Shown: positions 1-9,589 of the stretch, one piece after another
Layout of the letters: the number at the start of each line of letters is the position of its first letter
Position numbering within the stretch: the stretch's first letter is position 1
Source: Blastopirellula sp. J2-11
GTDB lineage: Bacteria; Planctomycetota; Planctomycetia; Pirellulales; Pirellulaceae
NCBI RefSeq assembly: GCF_024584705.1
Contig: NZ_CP097384.1
Span: 6,262,001-6,326,000, forward strand
Reading direction: 5' to 3'
DNA: 64,000 nucleotides
Position numbers and translations under genes: made by a program
Notes under the pieces: generated by a model
What the model was told of the DNA's origin: nothing
Seen by the model: only the letters and a program-made list of their open reading frames with translations
The model's database searches: none

Positions 1-2
1 CC

Positions 3-617
3 GACAATATTGGCAAATGCCGTGTGCCTGTATCGGCCTATTATTGTCCTTCCGATCAGGTGGGCGCGATGCAAGATCAAACCGACTCGAACTGGCGAGT
101 TTTGGGCAACTATGTCGCCAACATGGGGAACACGCACTTGCATCAGCCCGCGGCTGATCAAGCGGTCTATACTGGCGCCCCCTTTGGCATTCACCACATC
201 TACAAGCTGAACCACATCATCGACGGACTCTCGAACACGGCCCTCTATTCAGAATTGATCATTGCGGCGCCCGGCGGATTGAGCGACACGCGCGGCGACA
301 TTTTGAATGACGACGGCTCGCCGGCGTTCATGTCGATTCTAACTCCCAACTCGTCGAGTCCCGATCACTGCGCAGCTTGTAAAGATTCGTCCGAGGATTC
401 CAGCAACAACGACTACCGGACGATTCCGTGCTATGAGGTCGGCACCGGTCCGACGCACAATCAAAGCGTCCAGGTTGCGGCCCGCAGCCGCCATCCCGGC
501 GGCGTGATCGTCGCGATGTGCGACGGTTCGGCTCGCTTCGTCTCGGAAACAATCTCTGAAACAATCTGGCAAGCGGCGGTTTCGAGCCGCGGCGGCGAAC
601 CGCAGCAACTTCCGTAA
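3..617 (+). CDS. DUF1559 domain protein, 5'-truncated by window edge
   Basis: This is the C-terminal 204 residues of a DUF1559 (SBP_bac_10) protein, the very large planctomycete family with a type IV pilin-like N-terminus. The frame is open from the first complete codon. The GTG at 24 lies inside the domain and is not a real start, so the pilin-like N-terminus is outside the window. The family signature H-x9-DG is present near the end (HPGGVIVAMCDGSARF). A cysteine in AYYCPSD and the phrase IIDGLSNTALYSE also match the family. Members are thought to be exported and cell-surface associated, but their function is not established. A small lipoprotein gene follows 112 bp downstream, the same arrangement as the pair at 15458-16859. 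Confidence 0.85.
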   Translation, partial: DNIGKCRVPVSAYYCPSDQVGAMQDQTDSNWRVLGNYVANMGNTHLHQPAADQAVYTGAPFGIHHIYKLNHIIDGLSNTALYSELIIAAPGGLSDTRGDILNDDGSPAFMSILTPNSSSPDHCAACKDSSEDSSNNDYRTIPCYEVGTGPTHNQSVQVAARSRHPGGVIVAMCDGSARFVSETISETIWQAAVSSRGGEPQQLP

Positions 618-729
618 TTTGGCGACTGCCATCCACTTCGCCAATCTTTTAACGCGTCGCCGACATCGCTCGTCGGCGCGTTGGAGCGTTCGCAATTCAT
701 TCTTTCATCTTAACGCTTGGTGAATTCCC

Positions 730-1161
730 ATGATCCGCTGGTACCCACTCTCATTCTTGGCGCTCTTCTGCGCAACCGTCGCAAGCATCGGCTGCGGCGG
801 AGCTCGCACTACCTTTGAAGTCCCCGTCAGCGGCATGGTCACCGTCGCCGGCGAACCGGTCACCAAAGGCGCGATTTCCTTCGTGTCGGTCGACGGCGAA
901 ACGCCTGCCGGCGGCGGCAGCATTCAAGACGGCGTCTATCGGGCGCAGGTCCCGCCGGGCGAAAAGATCGTCGTCATCCATGGCAACAAACTAGTCGGCC
1001 AACAAAAAGAGTTTCCCGACTTAGAGCAGAGCGCCATGCAAAACATCTATCAAAAGGTAACGCCGTCAGACTACGGCTTCAAACATCTCTCGCCGCTTAA
1101 AGTGACGATCGACGAAGCGCAAGAAGGTCTTGACTTCGATCTGCCCAAGGCCAAGAAATAG
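730..1161 (+). CDS. Small lipoprotein with transthyretin-like fold
   Basis: A 143-residue secreted protein. The N-terminus is hydrophobic (residues 5-20) and ends in SIGC with Cys22, a slightly non-canonical lipobox. The rest (VSGMVTVAGEPVTKGAISF, then DGVYRAQVPPGEKIVVI) has the look of carboxypeptidase-regulatory or transthyretin-like beta-sandwich lipoproteins, which in planctomycetes commonly follow DUF1559 genes. It has no catalytic motif. It is probably co-transcribed with the DUF1559 gene upstream. No strong ribosome binding site was seen, so the ATG was chosen because it precedes the signal peptide. Its role is unknown. Confidence 0.75.
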   Translation: MIRWYPLSFLALFCATVASIGCGGARTTFEVPVSGMVTVAGEPVTKGAISFVSVDGETPAGGGSIQDGVYRAQVPPGEKIVVIHGNKLVGQQKEFPDLEQSAMQNIYQKVTPSDYGFKHLSPLKVTIDEAQEGLDFDLPKAKK

Positions 1162-1165
1162 GAAA

Positions 1166-1200
1166 ACCGCAGCCGAATGGTTTCGACTGCGGTCGTTTCT
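1166..1200. terminator. Hairpin between convergent genes
   Basis: ACCGCAG (1166-1172) pairs with CTGCGGT (1187-1193) and is followed by CGTTTCT. It sits five bases after the lipoprotein stop and before the convergent peptidase gene. It probably acts as a terminator for the plus strand. The T-run is weak. Confidence 0.4.
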
Positions 1201-1226
1201 CTTTCGACCGTTGACTAGGCCGCCGG

Positions 1227-1907
1227 TTAGTCGCGGCGGCCCATGTAGATCATGATGTAGTACAGCAGCGTCAGCACCGCTTGCAGCGTTGCGGCGACGT
1301 AGGTCAACGCGGCGGCGTACAGCATGTTGCGGACCACGTGCATGTCTTCTTGCGGCACGATGTTGAGATCGACCAGGACTCGCTTGGCCCGTGCGCTAGC
1401 GTCAAATTCGACAGGCAAGTTGATCAGCTGAAACACAACGACGCAGCCGAACAGCACGATTCCAGCCAGCAGCAAAAAATTCCACTGGAAGATCATGCCG
1501 ATGATCAACAAGATCCAACTGGCGCTGCTGCCGAAGCTGGCGGTCGGAACGGCCAGATTGCGCAGCACCAACGGCGCGTAATGTTTGGCGTCTTGAATCG
1601 CGTGGCCCGCTTCGTGCGCGGCGATGCCGACTGCGCCCAGCGAACGAGATTGATAAACGTCAGGGCTCAGCCGCAACACTTTGGCGCTGGGATCATAGTG
1701 ATCCGAAAGCTGACCCGGGATTTGTTCAATCCGCACGTCCTGCAAACCGGCCGAATCGAGAATGTGCCGAGCGGCGGCGGCGCCCGACAACGGCGCCGGC
1801 TTTTTCATCGCCGACGCGTAAGTCGACTTCAGCCAGATCTGGGCGATAAACGCCAGCAGCAAGGCCGGAGCGATAAACAGAAAATACATCGGGTTGAACC
1901 AATACAT
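1227..1907 (-). CDS. Membrane zinc metallopeptidase, YugP family
   Basis: A 226-residue protein of the Zn_peptidase_2 (PF04298, YugP-like) family, which matches its usual length. The zinc-binding HEAGH is at residues 98-102 within VGIAAHEAGHAIQ. A third ligand is likely in the LPVEFDAS stretch further on. Hydrophobic segments lie at about 5-25, 130-165 and near the C-terminus, so it is an integral membrane protease. The substrate is unknown for the family. It is a single gene, convergent with the lipoprotein at 730 and divergent from the lipoprotein at 2175. Confidence 0.9.
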   Translation of the reverse strand: MYWFNPMYFLFIAPALLLAFIAQIWLKSTYASAMKKPAPLSGAAAARHILDSAGLQDVRIEQIPGQLSDHYDPSAKVLRLSPDVYQSRSLGAVGIAAHEAGHAIQDAKHYAPLVLRNLAVPTASFGSSASWILLIIGMIFQWNFLLLAGIVLFGCVVVFQLINLPVEFDASARAKRVLVDLNIVPQEDMHVVRNMLYAAALTYVAATLQAVLTLLYYIMIYMGRRD

Positions 1908-2174
1908 GGCGTATGTCTCGCCTTTCGATCGTTAACGGAAGTAACTCAGCCGTCTCGCCAGGACTTTTTCTGGCCAGGAGCTATTCGCCATCGGCTGCTC
2001 GGAATTATAGGCTCGCAAAATGGCAGGAACAGCTCCTTTCTTCCGTTATGAGCAAGTCACGTTCCACAATCGTCAAATTACCTAAATTACGCATTCGCTA
2101 GTTTCTCGCTAGGGCGCATGCTATAACGAAACGTCGGGGTTTTCGTTCTGACCTACTACGATTGAGCCGCTTCT

Positions 2175-3347
2175 ATGTCTTCGGTGCGATATGCCGGATT
2201 TTGTCTGGCTTTGGTTTTGGCGCTTCTTTTGGCCGGTACTAGCTGTCGCCCGTCCCTGGCTCCGCCTGCGGGACAGCCGCTGCCGACCGCAGAGGCGGAG
2301 ATCGATATGGACAAGCTGCGCGATCGAATCGACGCAGTTCTCGACTACACCCTGGCGCAGCGAAAGCTGAACACCAAAGATCACGCCGCCTGGCAGATTT
2401 TGCACGGGGCGCTCGCTTACCAAGATGTTTATCCGGTCGAGCACGAAGGAAAATTCGTTTCGGCCGTCGACCATCTCTTGCAGGGAGGCAAGATGACCGG
2501 CTGGACGATGGAGCGCGGTTCGCCGCTCCCGTTTGTCGGCGCGGATGGAGAAAAGCGCGTTGGACTACGAGCGTTGCTAGAACAAGGTTCCAAAACGGGC
2601 CAAGGTCACAACGACCAATGGCTCGCCATCTTGTCGCAGTGCGACCTTCCGCCGGAAACGACAATTCAGTTTGACGGTCACGAGTACACGATGGCCGACT
2701 TCATCGGTCAGGTGCAGCTCGACCTGTCGCGCAACTTTGATCGTGAATACAGCTGGACGTTGATCTCGTTGACCGCCTACTTGCCGACCACGGCGTCATG
2801 GGTTGACTCGACCGGCAAACAATGGAGCATCCCCGCTCTGGTTCAATCCGAAGTCGATCAAGGCTTTGGCAGCGGCGCCTGCGGGGGTACGCATCGCCTG
2901 ATCGGTCTTTCGATGGCCCTCAATCGCCATACGGCGCAAGATGGCGAAATGACCCCAGAGTGGGTCGCCGCCGATGGGCGAATTCAGGAAGCGATTACCA
3001 AAGCGCGCGATTACCAAAACCCAAACGGTTCGCTCAGTAGCAACTACTTCGGCCGGCCAGGCAGTTCGCCCGATCTGGCCGAAGATATCGGCACCACGGG
3101 ACACACGCTCGAATTTCTTTCGCTCTCTCTGACCGAAGACCAACTGCGAGAACCTTGGGTCGCCCGAGCGGCGCAGCACATGTGCAAGGTCTTTGAGCAA
3201 ACCGAAGGAGCTCCGCTAGAATGCGGCGCTCTCTATCACGCAGCTCATGGCTTGGTGCTTTATCGACAACGCGCATTTGGACCGCGCGAGTACAAGTTCG
3301 ATTTGACGTCTGGCCCCAAAGACCAAGAAGAAGTCGCCGCCAAGTAA
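2175..3347 (+). CDS. Lipoprotein of unknown function
   Basis: A 390-residue protein with a clear signal peptide (hydrophobic residues 9-20) and Cys24 in the sequence AGTSCRPS, so it is probably a lipoprotein. The mature part is mostly helical. It includes paired short helices around LRALLEQGSK, WTLISLTAYLP, GFGSGACGGTHRLIGLSMAL and GTTGHTLEFLSLSL, with conserved-looking His, Cys and Gly. That pattern recalls alpha/alpha-toroid proteins, but I do not recognise the family and give no function. It ends 10 bp before the 3' end of the convergent gene at 3358. Confidence 0.7.
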   Translation: MSSVRYAGFCLALVLALLLAGTSCRPSLAPPAGQPLPTAEAEIDMDKLRDRIDAVLDYTLAQRKLNTKDHAAWQILHGALAYQDVYPVEHEGKFVSAVDHLLQGGKMTGWTMERGSPLPFVGADGEKRVGLRALLEQGSKTGQGHNDQWLAILSQCDLPPETTIQFDGHEYTMADFIGQVQLDLSRNFDREYSWTLISLTAYLPTTASWVDSTGKQWSIPALVQSEVDQGFGSGACGGTHRLIGLSMALNRHTAQDGEMTPEWVAADGRIQEAITKARDYQNPNGSLSSNYFGRPGSSPDLAEDIGTTGHTLEFLSLSLTEDQLREPWVARAAQHMCKVFEQTEGAPLECGALYHAAHGLVLYRQRAFGPREYKFDLTSGPKDQEEVAAK

Positions 3348-3357
3348 GCCGAATCGG

Positions 3358-6300
3358 CTAATCTCGACGTCCCAATCGCAATCGTTTGGTGCTGCGATCG
3401 GCGATGCGGCGGTACTCGACCTCGACATCATCGCCGGGATTGAGCGAAGCGACGGCGGCCAACACGTCGCCGCGACTATGCACGTCGCGGCCATTCACCT
3501 TGGTGAGCAAATCGCCTACGCGAAAGCCGATCTCGGCCGCAGGTCCGCCAGCCCGAACGTCGGTCACTTCGACTCCGTTTTCCACCTGACGGATGGTCAT
3601 CCCCAACTGAGGACCGGCGCCGATGAGCCAGTCGCCGAAGACTTCGTTCCGTTTCAGGCGATCCATCTGCTTCCGAACGGGGTAGGGATTAACGATCACC
3701 GGCGATCCTCCGCTCAGCATTTCGACGCACAGCCCGCCGAGCCGCTGTTCGATCTCGATCGCTCCTTGCCCAATCGCAAACGGAAAGCTGGGAGGCGTGG
3801 TCCAAATCGCGCCAAAAAAGTCTCCTTCTTTGCGAACGACTTCGGCGGCCGGCTTTTGCTTAGCGTCGATGCCGACCGCCAACAGGATCTGCTGCCGCTC
3901 GTATTTTTCGCGATGGGTCAACTCAATCCAGGGCCAACGATCCTCCTGCGGCGGCTTGTCGGTGATCTGCAGCAGTCCCAGATCATGCTCACGGTCGACG
4001 CCAAAGGTCTTGCCTGCAAATGTTTGCCCATCCGCGGTGGTAATTTTGACGTCGCGCTGAGCGGGAAAGACTTGATGCCCTGGCGCGATCACCCATCCTT
4101 CACGCTCGTGGATAATAAAGCCGCGCCCCTGTTGATCGTCTCCGTAGTCGATGGTCACCGACGCGGCGAGCGCCCGTGGCAAGTTTTGCTCTCGGCGATC
4201 GCTCCAGTTCTCCCAGTTGTTGCGATCAGGACTTGGCGCGACGATCAACTCGTAGTCCGAATGCCGGCGTCCGAGATAGAAGTGGTCGAACAAACAAGGC
4301 CCGCCATCGACGACTCGCAGCGCGATCCCGGTGACTTGGATGTCTCCAAAATTGGCGAAAGGATCGGCGAAACCGATCTTCCACTCTTCCTTCAGATCGC
4401 TCCCTTCCAACACGACATAGCCAGGCTCTTTTTTCGAGCCTTTGCCCAACCGATATATGGCCGGCGTTTCGTCGTCTCCATCGTGCAACAGCCGGATCTC
4501 GATCTGCCCCCCTCCTTCTTTGCGATAGGCGAACCGGAGAAAGCGTAACTCGCCTAGCGCCGATCGTTCGGTGATCACCAGCGGCGGATCGAACTTGGCC
4601 ACTTCGACAAATTCGCCCGGTGCGATCCGCAGCGCCGGAGCGCCGATCATGCTGGGCGAATCAACCAACTCGACATTCGCTTTTGCGCCGGTGAGAGTTT
4701 TCATCTCGGCGACTTCTTCGGCAGTTGGATCCTCCAACAATGCGATCAACGTCATGCGTTCGGGACCGACGGCGATTTCGCGCCAATCGATCGGCATGCG
4801 AGCGTCGCAAGGGAACTGACGTATGATCACTTCGACCGGACCGCTCCTGCCCCCCAACGCAACATATCGGGGCGTTTGGCCAGACTCATGCCGCTGGCTC
4901 TCGGGGATTTCGCCTTCAAATGCGGTTGCGCCATCGAGCGACACTTCCAAGCGGGGTGCAGCGCCAAAATTTCCCCAACGATCGGTCGTGATCGTCAGCC
5001 AACGATCGTCCGCCGACAGGTCGACCGTGCGGCGCAGCTCAAACGGCTTGTGGATCGCCAGCGCCGCTAAGCGCCACTCGATCGGCTCGCGATCGACATC
5101 CCGGCGCATATTGACAATCCGAATCTCCCCTTCCGGTTGCGGCGCAACGGCCCAACCTTCCCAAGCGGTGATTTGCTGAATCGCTCGCAATCGCACTTCC
5201 TTTTCCAGCAACTCGCGATCGAGCTGAAACTGCGGCTCCAGCCAATTGGTCAAGTCGCGAATATCAAACGGATCAGCGCCGTCAGGGCGTTTCTCATGCA
5301 CGGGATCGACTTCCAAGTGAAGCTGTTTCGCCTGTTTGTCGGCCGTCCAGGTGAGCGCGCCGCTGTTGATCACTTCTTTCGAGCCAACAATCAACGGGCT
5401 CTCGAACAGCCGCTCGCCATCTAAAAAGATGCGCGCTTGCACGCAGCCACCGTCGCGGGCCGCATAGTCCAATCCGATCCGCGTTTGAAATCCGCGCACC
5501 AGCGGCGACAACGGCACGCTAATTTTGCTGGCCGCCAAAACGCCCAGCCCCCAGCCGAAGAGTTCGTCGCCTGTGCGGAGCGGGCCGCCGACCACGCTGC
5601 GATTGTTGCGCGTCGGCCAGCCATTTTCTGAGAAGTAGGCGCCGCTGCGATCTTCGCTGTGGGCGAAACGAACCAACGGCGGGCGATCTGGAGCAAAGCT
5701 GCGGCGCAAATAGCTGCGTGCGTTCGGAATCCAAAGCACATCCAGCGACCACGCCGGTTGCATCGCATGGACCCAGCGATCACTTTGGTTGTTGTCTCCT
5801 TGCGAGTCGGCGTCGAACCGCTGTAGCGACGTGGTCGCGACCAGACCGTCTGTCGATTCCCATTGCAACAACCGGGAAGTGCGCTGCTCGCTGAAACCGT
5901 TCGGCAGCAGCATGCCAAGTTCGTCGAGATAAACGTCCCAACTGTCCAATTCCGGCATGTGGAGTTCGGCCAGCTCGTCAAACCGAGCGACTCGACGTCC
6001 GTTGGCCAACAGCAGATGAGCGTCGCCGTCGACCAGCCGAATCGCGCGAAAGCGGACCTTGCGGCCATCGCGATAGTAAATCGTCGACGGCTCGTACCGA
6101 TCGACAGGACCTCCTCGTTTCCAGATGATCTTTTTGACAAAGCGATCGAGAACGCGGACCGAGTAATCAATCCGCTCATCGCCAGGGCGGCGAATATCGA
6201 TCGTCGGCTGCACTTCAAAGTGGGACGGTACGACCGAGCCTTGGACGGCGATGGTCGGCACGTAGCGCGTTACATCACCGGGCAAACGATCGCCGCTCAC

Positions 6301-6570
6301 CAGTTCAATATAGGCGGCTGGAGTTTCGCTGGGCTGCAGTGAGCGATCCAGCAGCCACCGCATCGAATTATCGCCGTCGATCAGAGTTCGACCGGCAAGT
6401 TGCGGCAGCGCGTTATTTGAGTACCAGTTGCGAATTTGATCGTCGACTAGGCGGTCCCCATTCTCCATCTGCGCCAGATATCGCTTTGCAGGCTCATCGG
6501 CAGCCGACAAAAAATTTGCGCCAGCGAGAGCCAACAGAACGGAGAAAGTGAATCGAATCGAAAACGTCAT
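3358..6570 (-). CDS. Secreted NPCBM-like, trypsin-like (probably inactive) and PDZ protein
   Basis: A 1070-residue protein with a signal peptide (residues 4-23, cleavage near SAADEP). Residues of roughly 330-450 (DELFGWGLGVLAASKI, GGCVQARIFLDGERLF) resemble an NPCBM carbohydrate-binding module. Residues about 800-960 look like an HtrA-type trypsin-like domain. The His is kept in VIAPGHQVFP (about 832) and the Asp in DREHDLGLLQI (about 863), but where HtrA has GNSGGP this protein reads QRLGGLC, so the nucleophile serine is missing (Leu at about 944). A PDZ domain fills about 984-1070 (GGPAAEIGFRVGDLLTKVNG). It is likely periplasmic or surface-bound and may bind rather than cut its partners. 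It is a single gene facing away from dprA. Confidence 0.8.
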   Translation of the reverse strand: MTFSIRFTFSVLLALAGANFLSAADEPAKRYLAQMENGDRLVDDQIRNWYSNNALPQLAGRTLIDGDNSMRWLLDRSLQPSETPAAYIELVSGDRLPGDVTRYVPTIAVQGSVVPSHFEVQPTIDIRRPGDERIDYSVRVLDRFVKKIIWKRGGPVDRYEPSTIYYRDGRKVRFRAIRLVDGDAHLLLANGRRVARFDELAELHMPELDSWDVYLDELGMLLPNGFSEQRTSRLLQWESTDGLVATTSLQRFDADSQGDNNQSDRWVHAMQPAWSLDVLWIPNARSYLRRSFAPDRPPLVRFAHSEDRSGAYFSENGWPTRNNRSVVGGPLRTGDELFGWGLGVLAASKISVPLSPLVRGFQTRIGLDYAARDGGCVQARIFLDGERLFESPLIVGSKEVINSGALTWTADKQAKQLHLEVDPVHEKRPDGADPFDIRDLTNWLEPQFQLDRELLEKEVRLRAIQQITAWEGWAVAPQPEGEIRIVNMRRDVDREPIEWRLAALAIHKPFELRRTVDLSADDRWLTITTDRWGNFGAAPRLEVSLDGATAFEGEIPESQRHESGQTPRYVALGGRSGPVEVIIRQFPCDARMPIDWREIAVGPERMTLIALLEDPTAEEVAEMKTLTGAKANVELVDSPSMIGAPALRIAPGEFVEVAKFDPPLVITERSALGELRFLRFAYRKEGGGQIEIRLLHDGDDETPAIYRLGKGSKKEPGYVVLEGSDLKEEWKIGFADPFANFGDIQVTGIALRVVDGGPCLFDHFYLGRRHSDYELIVAPSPDRNNWENWSDRREQNLPRALAASVTIDYGDDQQGRGFIIHEREGWVIAPGHQVFPAQRDVKITTADGQTFAGKTFGVDREHDLGLLQITDKPPQEDRWPWIELTHREKYERQQILLAVGIDAKQKPAAEVVRKEGDFFGAIWTTPPSFPFAIGQGAIEIEQRLGGLCVEMLSGGSPVIVNPYPVRKQMDRLKRNEVFGDWLIGAGPQLGMTIRQVENGVEVTDVRAGGPAAEIGFRVGDLLTKVNGRDVHSRGDVLAAVASLNPGDDVEVEYRRIADRSTKRLRLGRRD

Positions 6571-6794
6571 AAGCGCGATCTGGATCGATGGAATCAGGGA
6601 AGGGGAAGCAAGTTCGCCGAGCGCCGCAGCACTAGTTTATCAACATCGTATGAGCGCTGCCCGCAAATGGTTACGACGCCGATGGCCGAGAAAACGGCGT
6701 TTTGCCTGGCCATGCCGAAATTCTGGCTTCTCTGAGCCGACCCCGCTACAATGGCCGGCGTAAATACCCCAGCCGGATGGAGTGAGTCGCGCCG

Positions 6795-7925
6795 ATGAGC
6801 CTTCTCCCAGACCAGTTTGAAGATCCAGCATTTCGCGCCAAGTTGCGACTGGCGCTCGTCTCCGGCGTTGGTCCGCGAACCTCTCAGACGCTGCTAGAGC
6901 GGTTCGGAACGCATGCAGGCGTGCTGGCCGCTTCGCGCAGCGAACTAGAACGCGTGTCCGGCGTCGGGCCCAAGCTTAGCCAAAAAATCACGACGGCCGG
7001 CGAGATCGACATTGACCGCGAGATCTCGCTGTGCGTCGATTTTGGCGTCGACATCATGGCGCTGGAGGATGCTCGCTATCCGCACTTACTGACCGAGATC
7101 CCCGACCCGCCGAGCATTTTGTTTTTGCGCGGCGATCTTTCGCCGGCCGACGCAATGTCGGTCGCGATCGTCGGAACGCGACATGCTTCCAGCTATGGCC
7201 TGGCGCAGGCAGAGCGCTTTGGCTACGAACTGGCGAAAGCCGGCTTTACCGTGGTCAGCGGACTCGCGCGCGGAATTGACGCCGCCGCCCATCGCGGAGC
7301 GCTGCGCGCCGGCGGGCGCACCATCGCTTTTCTCGCCAGCGGTCTGCGTAGCATCTACCCACCGGAACATGAAACCTTGGCGGACGAAGTCGCCGAACAA
7401 GGAGCGCTGCTGAGCGAATCTCCGCCGCTGGCCAAACCGCTAAGCGGCGCCTTTCCGCAGCGCAATCGCCTGATCACCGGCATGAGTCTCGGCGTGATCG
7501 TGGTCGAAGCGGCGACGCGTAGCGGCGCACTTATCTCGGCCCGCTGCGCCATGGAGCAAGGCCGCGAGGTCTTCGCGATCCCGGGTCGCATTGATAACCC
7601 CAATGCCCGCGGTTGCCATCGATTGCTGAAAGACGGCGCCAAGCTCGTCGAGTCGATTGACGACGTGCTGGAAGAACTGGGGCCCCTCTCGCAACCGGCG
7701 AAAACCGCAGATGGCAAAACGATTCATGCTCCGATCGAACTGCAACTGAACGAGATGGAAACCGCGATCATGCAAGCGTTGGCCGATGGTCAGCCGACCG
7801 ATATGGATTCGGTGGTCAGTCGTAGCGGACTGCCGATCCAAAATGTCTTATCCACGATCTGCGTCCTTGAGATGCGGCGGCTTGTCCGACGCCTGAGCGG
7901 AGTCAGCGTCCAACGGGCCATCTGA
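6795..7925 (+). CDS. dprA: DNA processing protein DprA
   Basis: A 376-residue protein, the normal DprA length. DprA loads RecA onto incoming single-stranded DNA during natural transformation. A helix-hairpin-helix or SAM-like N-terminus (LVSGVGPRTSQTLLERFG, then VSGVGPKLSQ) precedes the Rossmann-type DprA fold, which has VAIVGTRHASSYG, VVSGLARGIDAAAHRGAL and FPQRNRLITGMS. A C-terminal winged-helix (DprA_WH) region covers about 310-370. The ATG follows a distant GGAG at 6778. It stands alone, with no other competence gene in the window. Confidence 0.95.
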   Translation: MSLLPDQFEDPAFRAKLRLALVSGVGPRTSQTLLERFGTHAGVLAASRSELERVSGVGPKLSQKITTAGEIDIDREISLCVDFGVDIMALEDARYPHLLTEIPDPPSILFLRGDLSPADAMSVAIVGTRHASSYGLAQAERFGYELAKAGFTVVSGLARGIDAAAHRGALRAGGRTIAFLASGLRSIYPPEHETLADEVAEQGALLSESPPLAKPLSGAFPQRNRLITGMSLGVIVVEAATRSGALISARCAMEQGREVFAIPGRIDNPNARGCHRLLKDGAKLVESIDDVLEELGPLSQPAKTADGKTIHAPIELQLNEMETAIMQALADGQPTDMDSVVSRSGLPIQNVLSTICVLEMRRLVRRLSGVSVQRAI

Positions 7926-8295
7926 TCGGCTCATCTGGTGCGACTTTGGCGCGCTGCTCGGCTGTGACTCTGGAGACTTCGGCGAGTCGCTGATGGTGAT
8001 GAGAAAGATATACTGTTCGGGGTGTTTTTCGCTCATGCCCCCCAATGTAGCCCTTGGGGGCGCCAACTAGCTGTCACTCTCAACGCAACTGTTCCGTCAG
8101 TACCGGTATTTCTACCGCTGGCAAGCGGCGTCTAACCCTGCGATGATTCAGGCTTTAACGACTATGCCGATCTCGCAAGGTCGATTCGAACCGGACGCGG
8201 CTCGCTGGCAGTTCGCCGCACGTTTGCCGCCGCGAGCGGCCGATGAAAGAAGTGACATTTCCCACTTTTGATTTGCCCCCCGACTTGCTTCCGCT
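7926..8295. other. Intergenic region, possible short reading frame
   Basis: No recognisable gene. A CCCCC...GGGGG hairpin (about 8038-8058) may terminate dprA. A 42-codon frame at 8143-8271 (ATG to TGA, beginning MIQALTTMPISQGRFEP) has codon use like its neighbours but no ribosome binding site, so I do not call it a gene. Confidence 0.3.
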
Positions 8296-9579
8296 ATGAA
8301 CGACTCCGCCGCGATCCAAGAGGACTTCGCGACCTTCGTCGCTTGGTCGCTTGCTGAATTAGGCGTTGTCGTCGTCGATCAGGGGGATGGTTTCTTTTTG
8401 GCCAGCGCGACCAATCCCCAGGCCGAATGGCCGCCGGCCGAGTTTCGCTTTCGAATCGGTTCGCAGGGAGAAGAGGCCGATCACGGCGCGGTTGTCATCA
8501 GTCCCGCCGGGACGCTCTGGCAAGACATTCTCCGCCGACTCGAACAGTTAGAGCCAGCTCCGCAATCGGCCCCAAGGGACGAGCCTTCCGGCGTTCCGGC
8601 ATTGGCCGAAGCGTTATTCGCTCCGTACGTGATCGAAGAGGGAAAGTGTCAATTGGGCGGCTGCCGTCTCGAAGAACGCCCACTCTTGCGCATCACAACG
8701 ATTCCTGCCGACGATTCGCCAGTAAAGCACCATTTTTTTTGGCGCACGGGAGAACTGCTAAGCAGCCACGAGATTATCGCTTTCGGGCTGAAGGATTTGA
8801 CGCCGCACCTGGCTTACACGCGTGACGCTCGAGCGAGCGTTCAGATTTTGCTAGAGCAATCGCATGATCGAATCCAAGAGGAGCAGGGGAGCGAACGAAA
8901 ATTGGCGACGATCGTTTGGTGCAAATATGCGATCGGCAAGATCGACATCTTGATCGGAGACGCCGCAACCAGTTTGCCGTTTGAAGGCTGGGCGCGGCAT
9001 TACGTCTCAGGAGACGTTTCGCCTCCACGGTTCCATTGCGATGCGACCGGACGTATCGGCTATCATCTGGCGGCGACCGACAACGGCGTGATCGCTCCGG
9101 TCGAGTCGATCGCAACGTGCGAGCTGACCGGCCGGCGCGTGCTTGAGTCTGAGCTCGAAACTTCGGTCGTCAGCGGAAAACGAGGCTGCAACGATCAATT
9201 CGCGACTTGTCCGGCCAGCGGCGATCGATTACTGACGACCGAATTGCAAAGCTGCACCAGTTGCGGACAACAGGTTTCGCCGCGTGCGCTGCGCGGCGGC
9301 GTCTGCCGCGTTTGTCGCAACTTGCGATCGATCAGCAAAGACGATCCGACCATGGCCCGAATCTTGGATGTTTATCCCGGACTGGACCAGTGGGGGAACT
9401 GGCGATTGGGAGAATCGCAAGATGCGTATGTACTGCGCGGCGGCGGATGGTGGAACGAGATCCGTTTGACGCTCGATCTGGCCTCGCTGCAACCGCATCG
9501 AGCCCAAGAACGGACGAAAGTCGTCGGTCGCTGGCGTCCGCTGCCCGATGTCGAATGGCGACGTCTGTTCGAGAAGTAG
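8296..9579 (+). CDS. Conserved-looking protein of unknown function with Cys-rich segment
   Basis: A 427-residue protein I do not recognise. It has no signal peptide and no membrane segment, so it is probably cytoplasmic. Residues about 275-350 hold a Cys-rich stretch (CELTGRR, GCNDQFATCPASGDR, SCTSCGQQVSPR, CRVCRNL) that could bind one or two zinc ions in a treble-clef or zinc-ribbon arrangement. The N-terminal 90 residues (FATFVAWSLAELGVVVVDQ) look like an alpha/beta region with an acidic surface. No enzyme motif was found. The ATG has no clear ribosome binding site. It is convergent with the membrane protein at 9590. Confidence 0.65.
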   Translation: MNDSAAIQEDFATFVAWSLAELGVVVVDQGDGFFLASATNPQAEWPPAEFRFRIGSQGEEADHGAVVISPAGTLWQDILRRLEQLEPAPQSAPRDEPSGVPALAEALFAPYVIEEGKCQLGGCRLEERPLLRITTIPADDSPVKHHFFWRTGELLSSHEIIAFGLKDLTPHLAYTRDARASVQILLEQSHDRIQEEQGSERKLATIVWCKYAIGKIDILIGDAATSLPFEGWARHYVSGDVSPPRFHCDATGRIGYHLAATDNGVIAPVESIATCELTGRRVLESELETSVVSGKRGCNDQFATCPASGDRLLTTELQSCTSCGQQVSPRALRGGVCRVCRNLRSISKDDPTMARILDVYPGLDQWGNWRLGESQDAYVLRGGGWWNEIRLTLDLASLQPHRAQERTKVVGRWRPLPDVEWRRLFEK

Positions 9580-9589
9580 CTCTACTACT

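Noticed and set aside
3478-4548. Long plus-strand frame of 356 codons opposite the 1070-residue secreted protein.
   Set aside because: It is an antisense shadow in a GC-rich gene. The minus-strand frame has a signal peptide and recognisable domains.
8143-8271. Short 42-codon frame before the gene at 8296.
   Set aside because: It has no ribosome binding site and no similarity that I can recognise, so it is mentioned only in the spacer entry.
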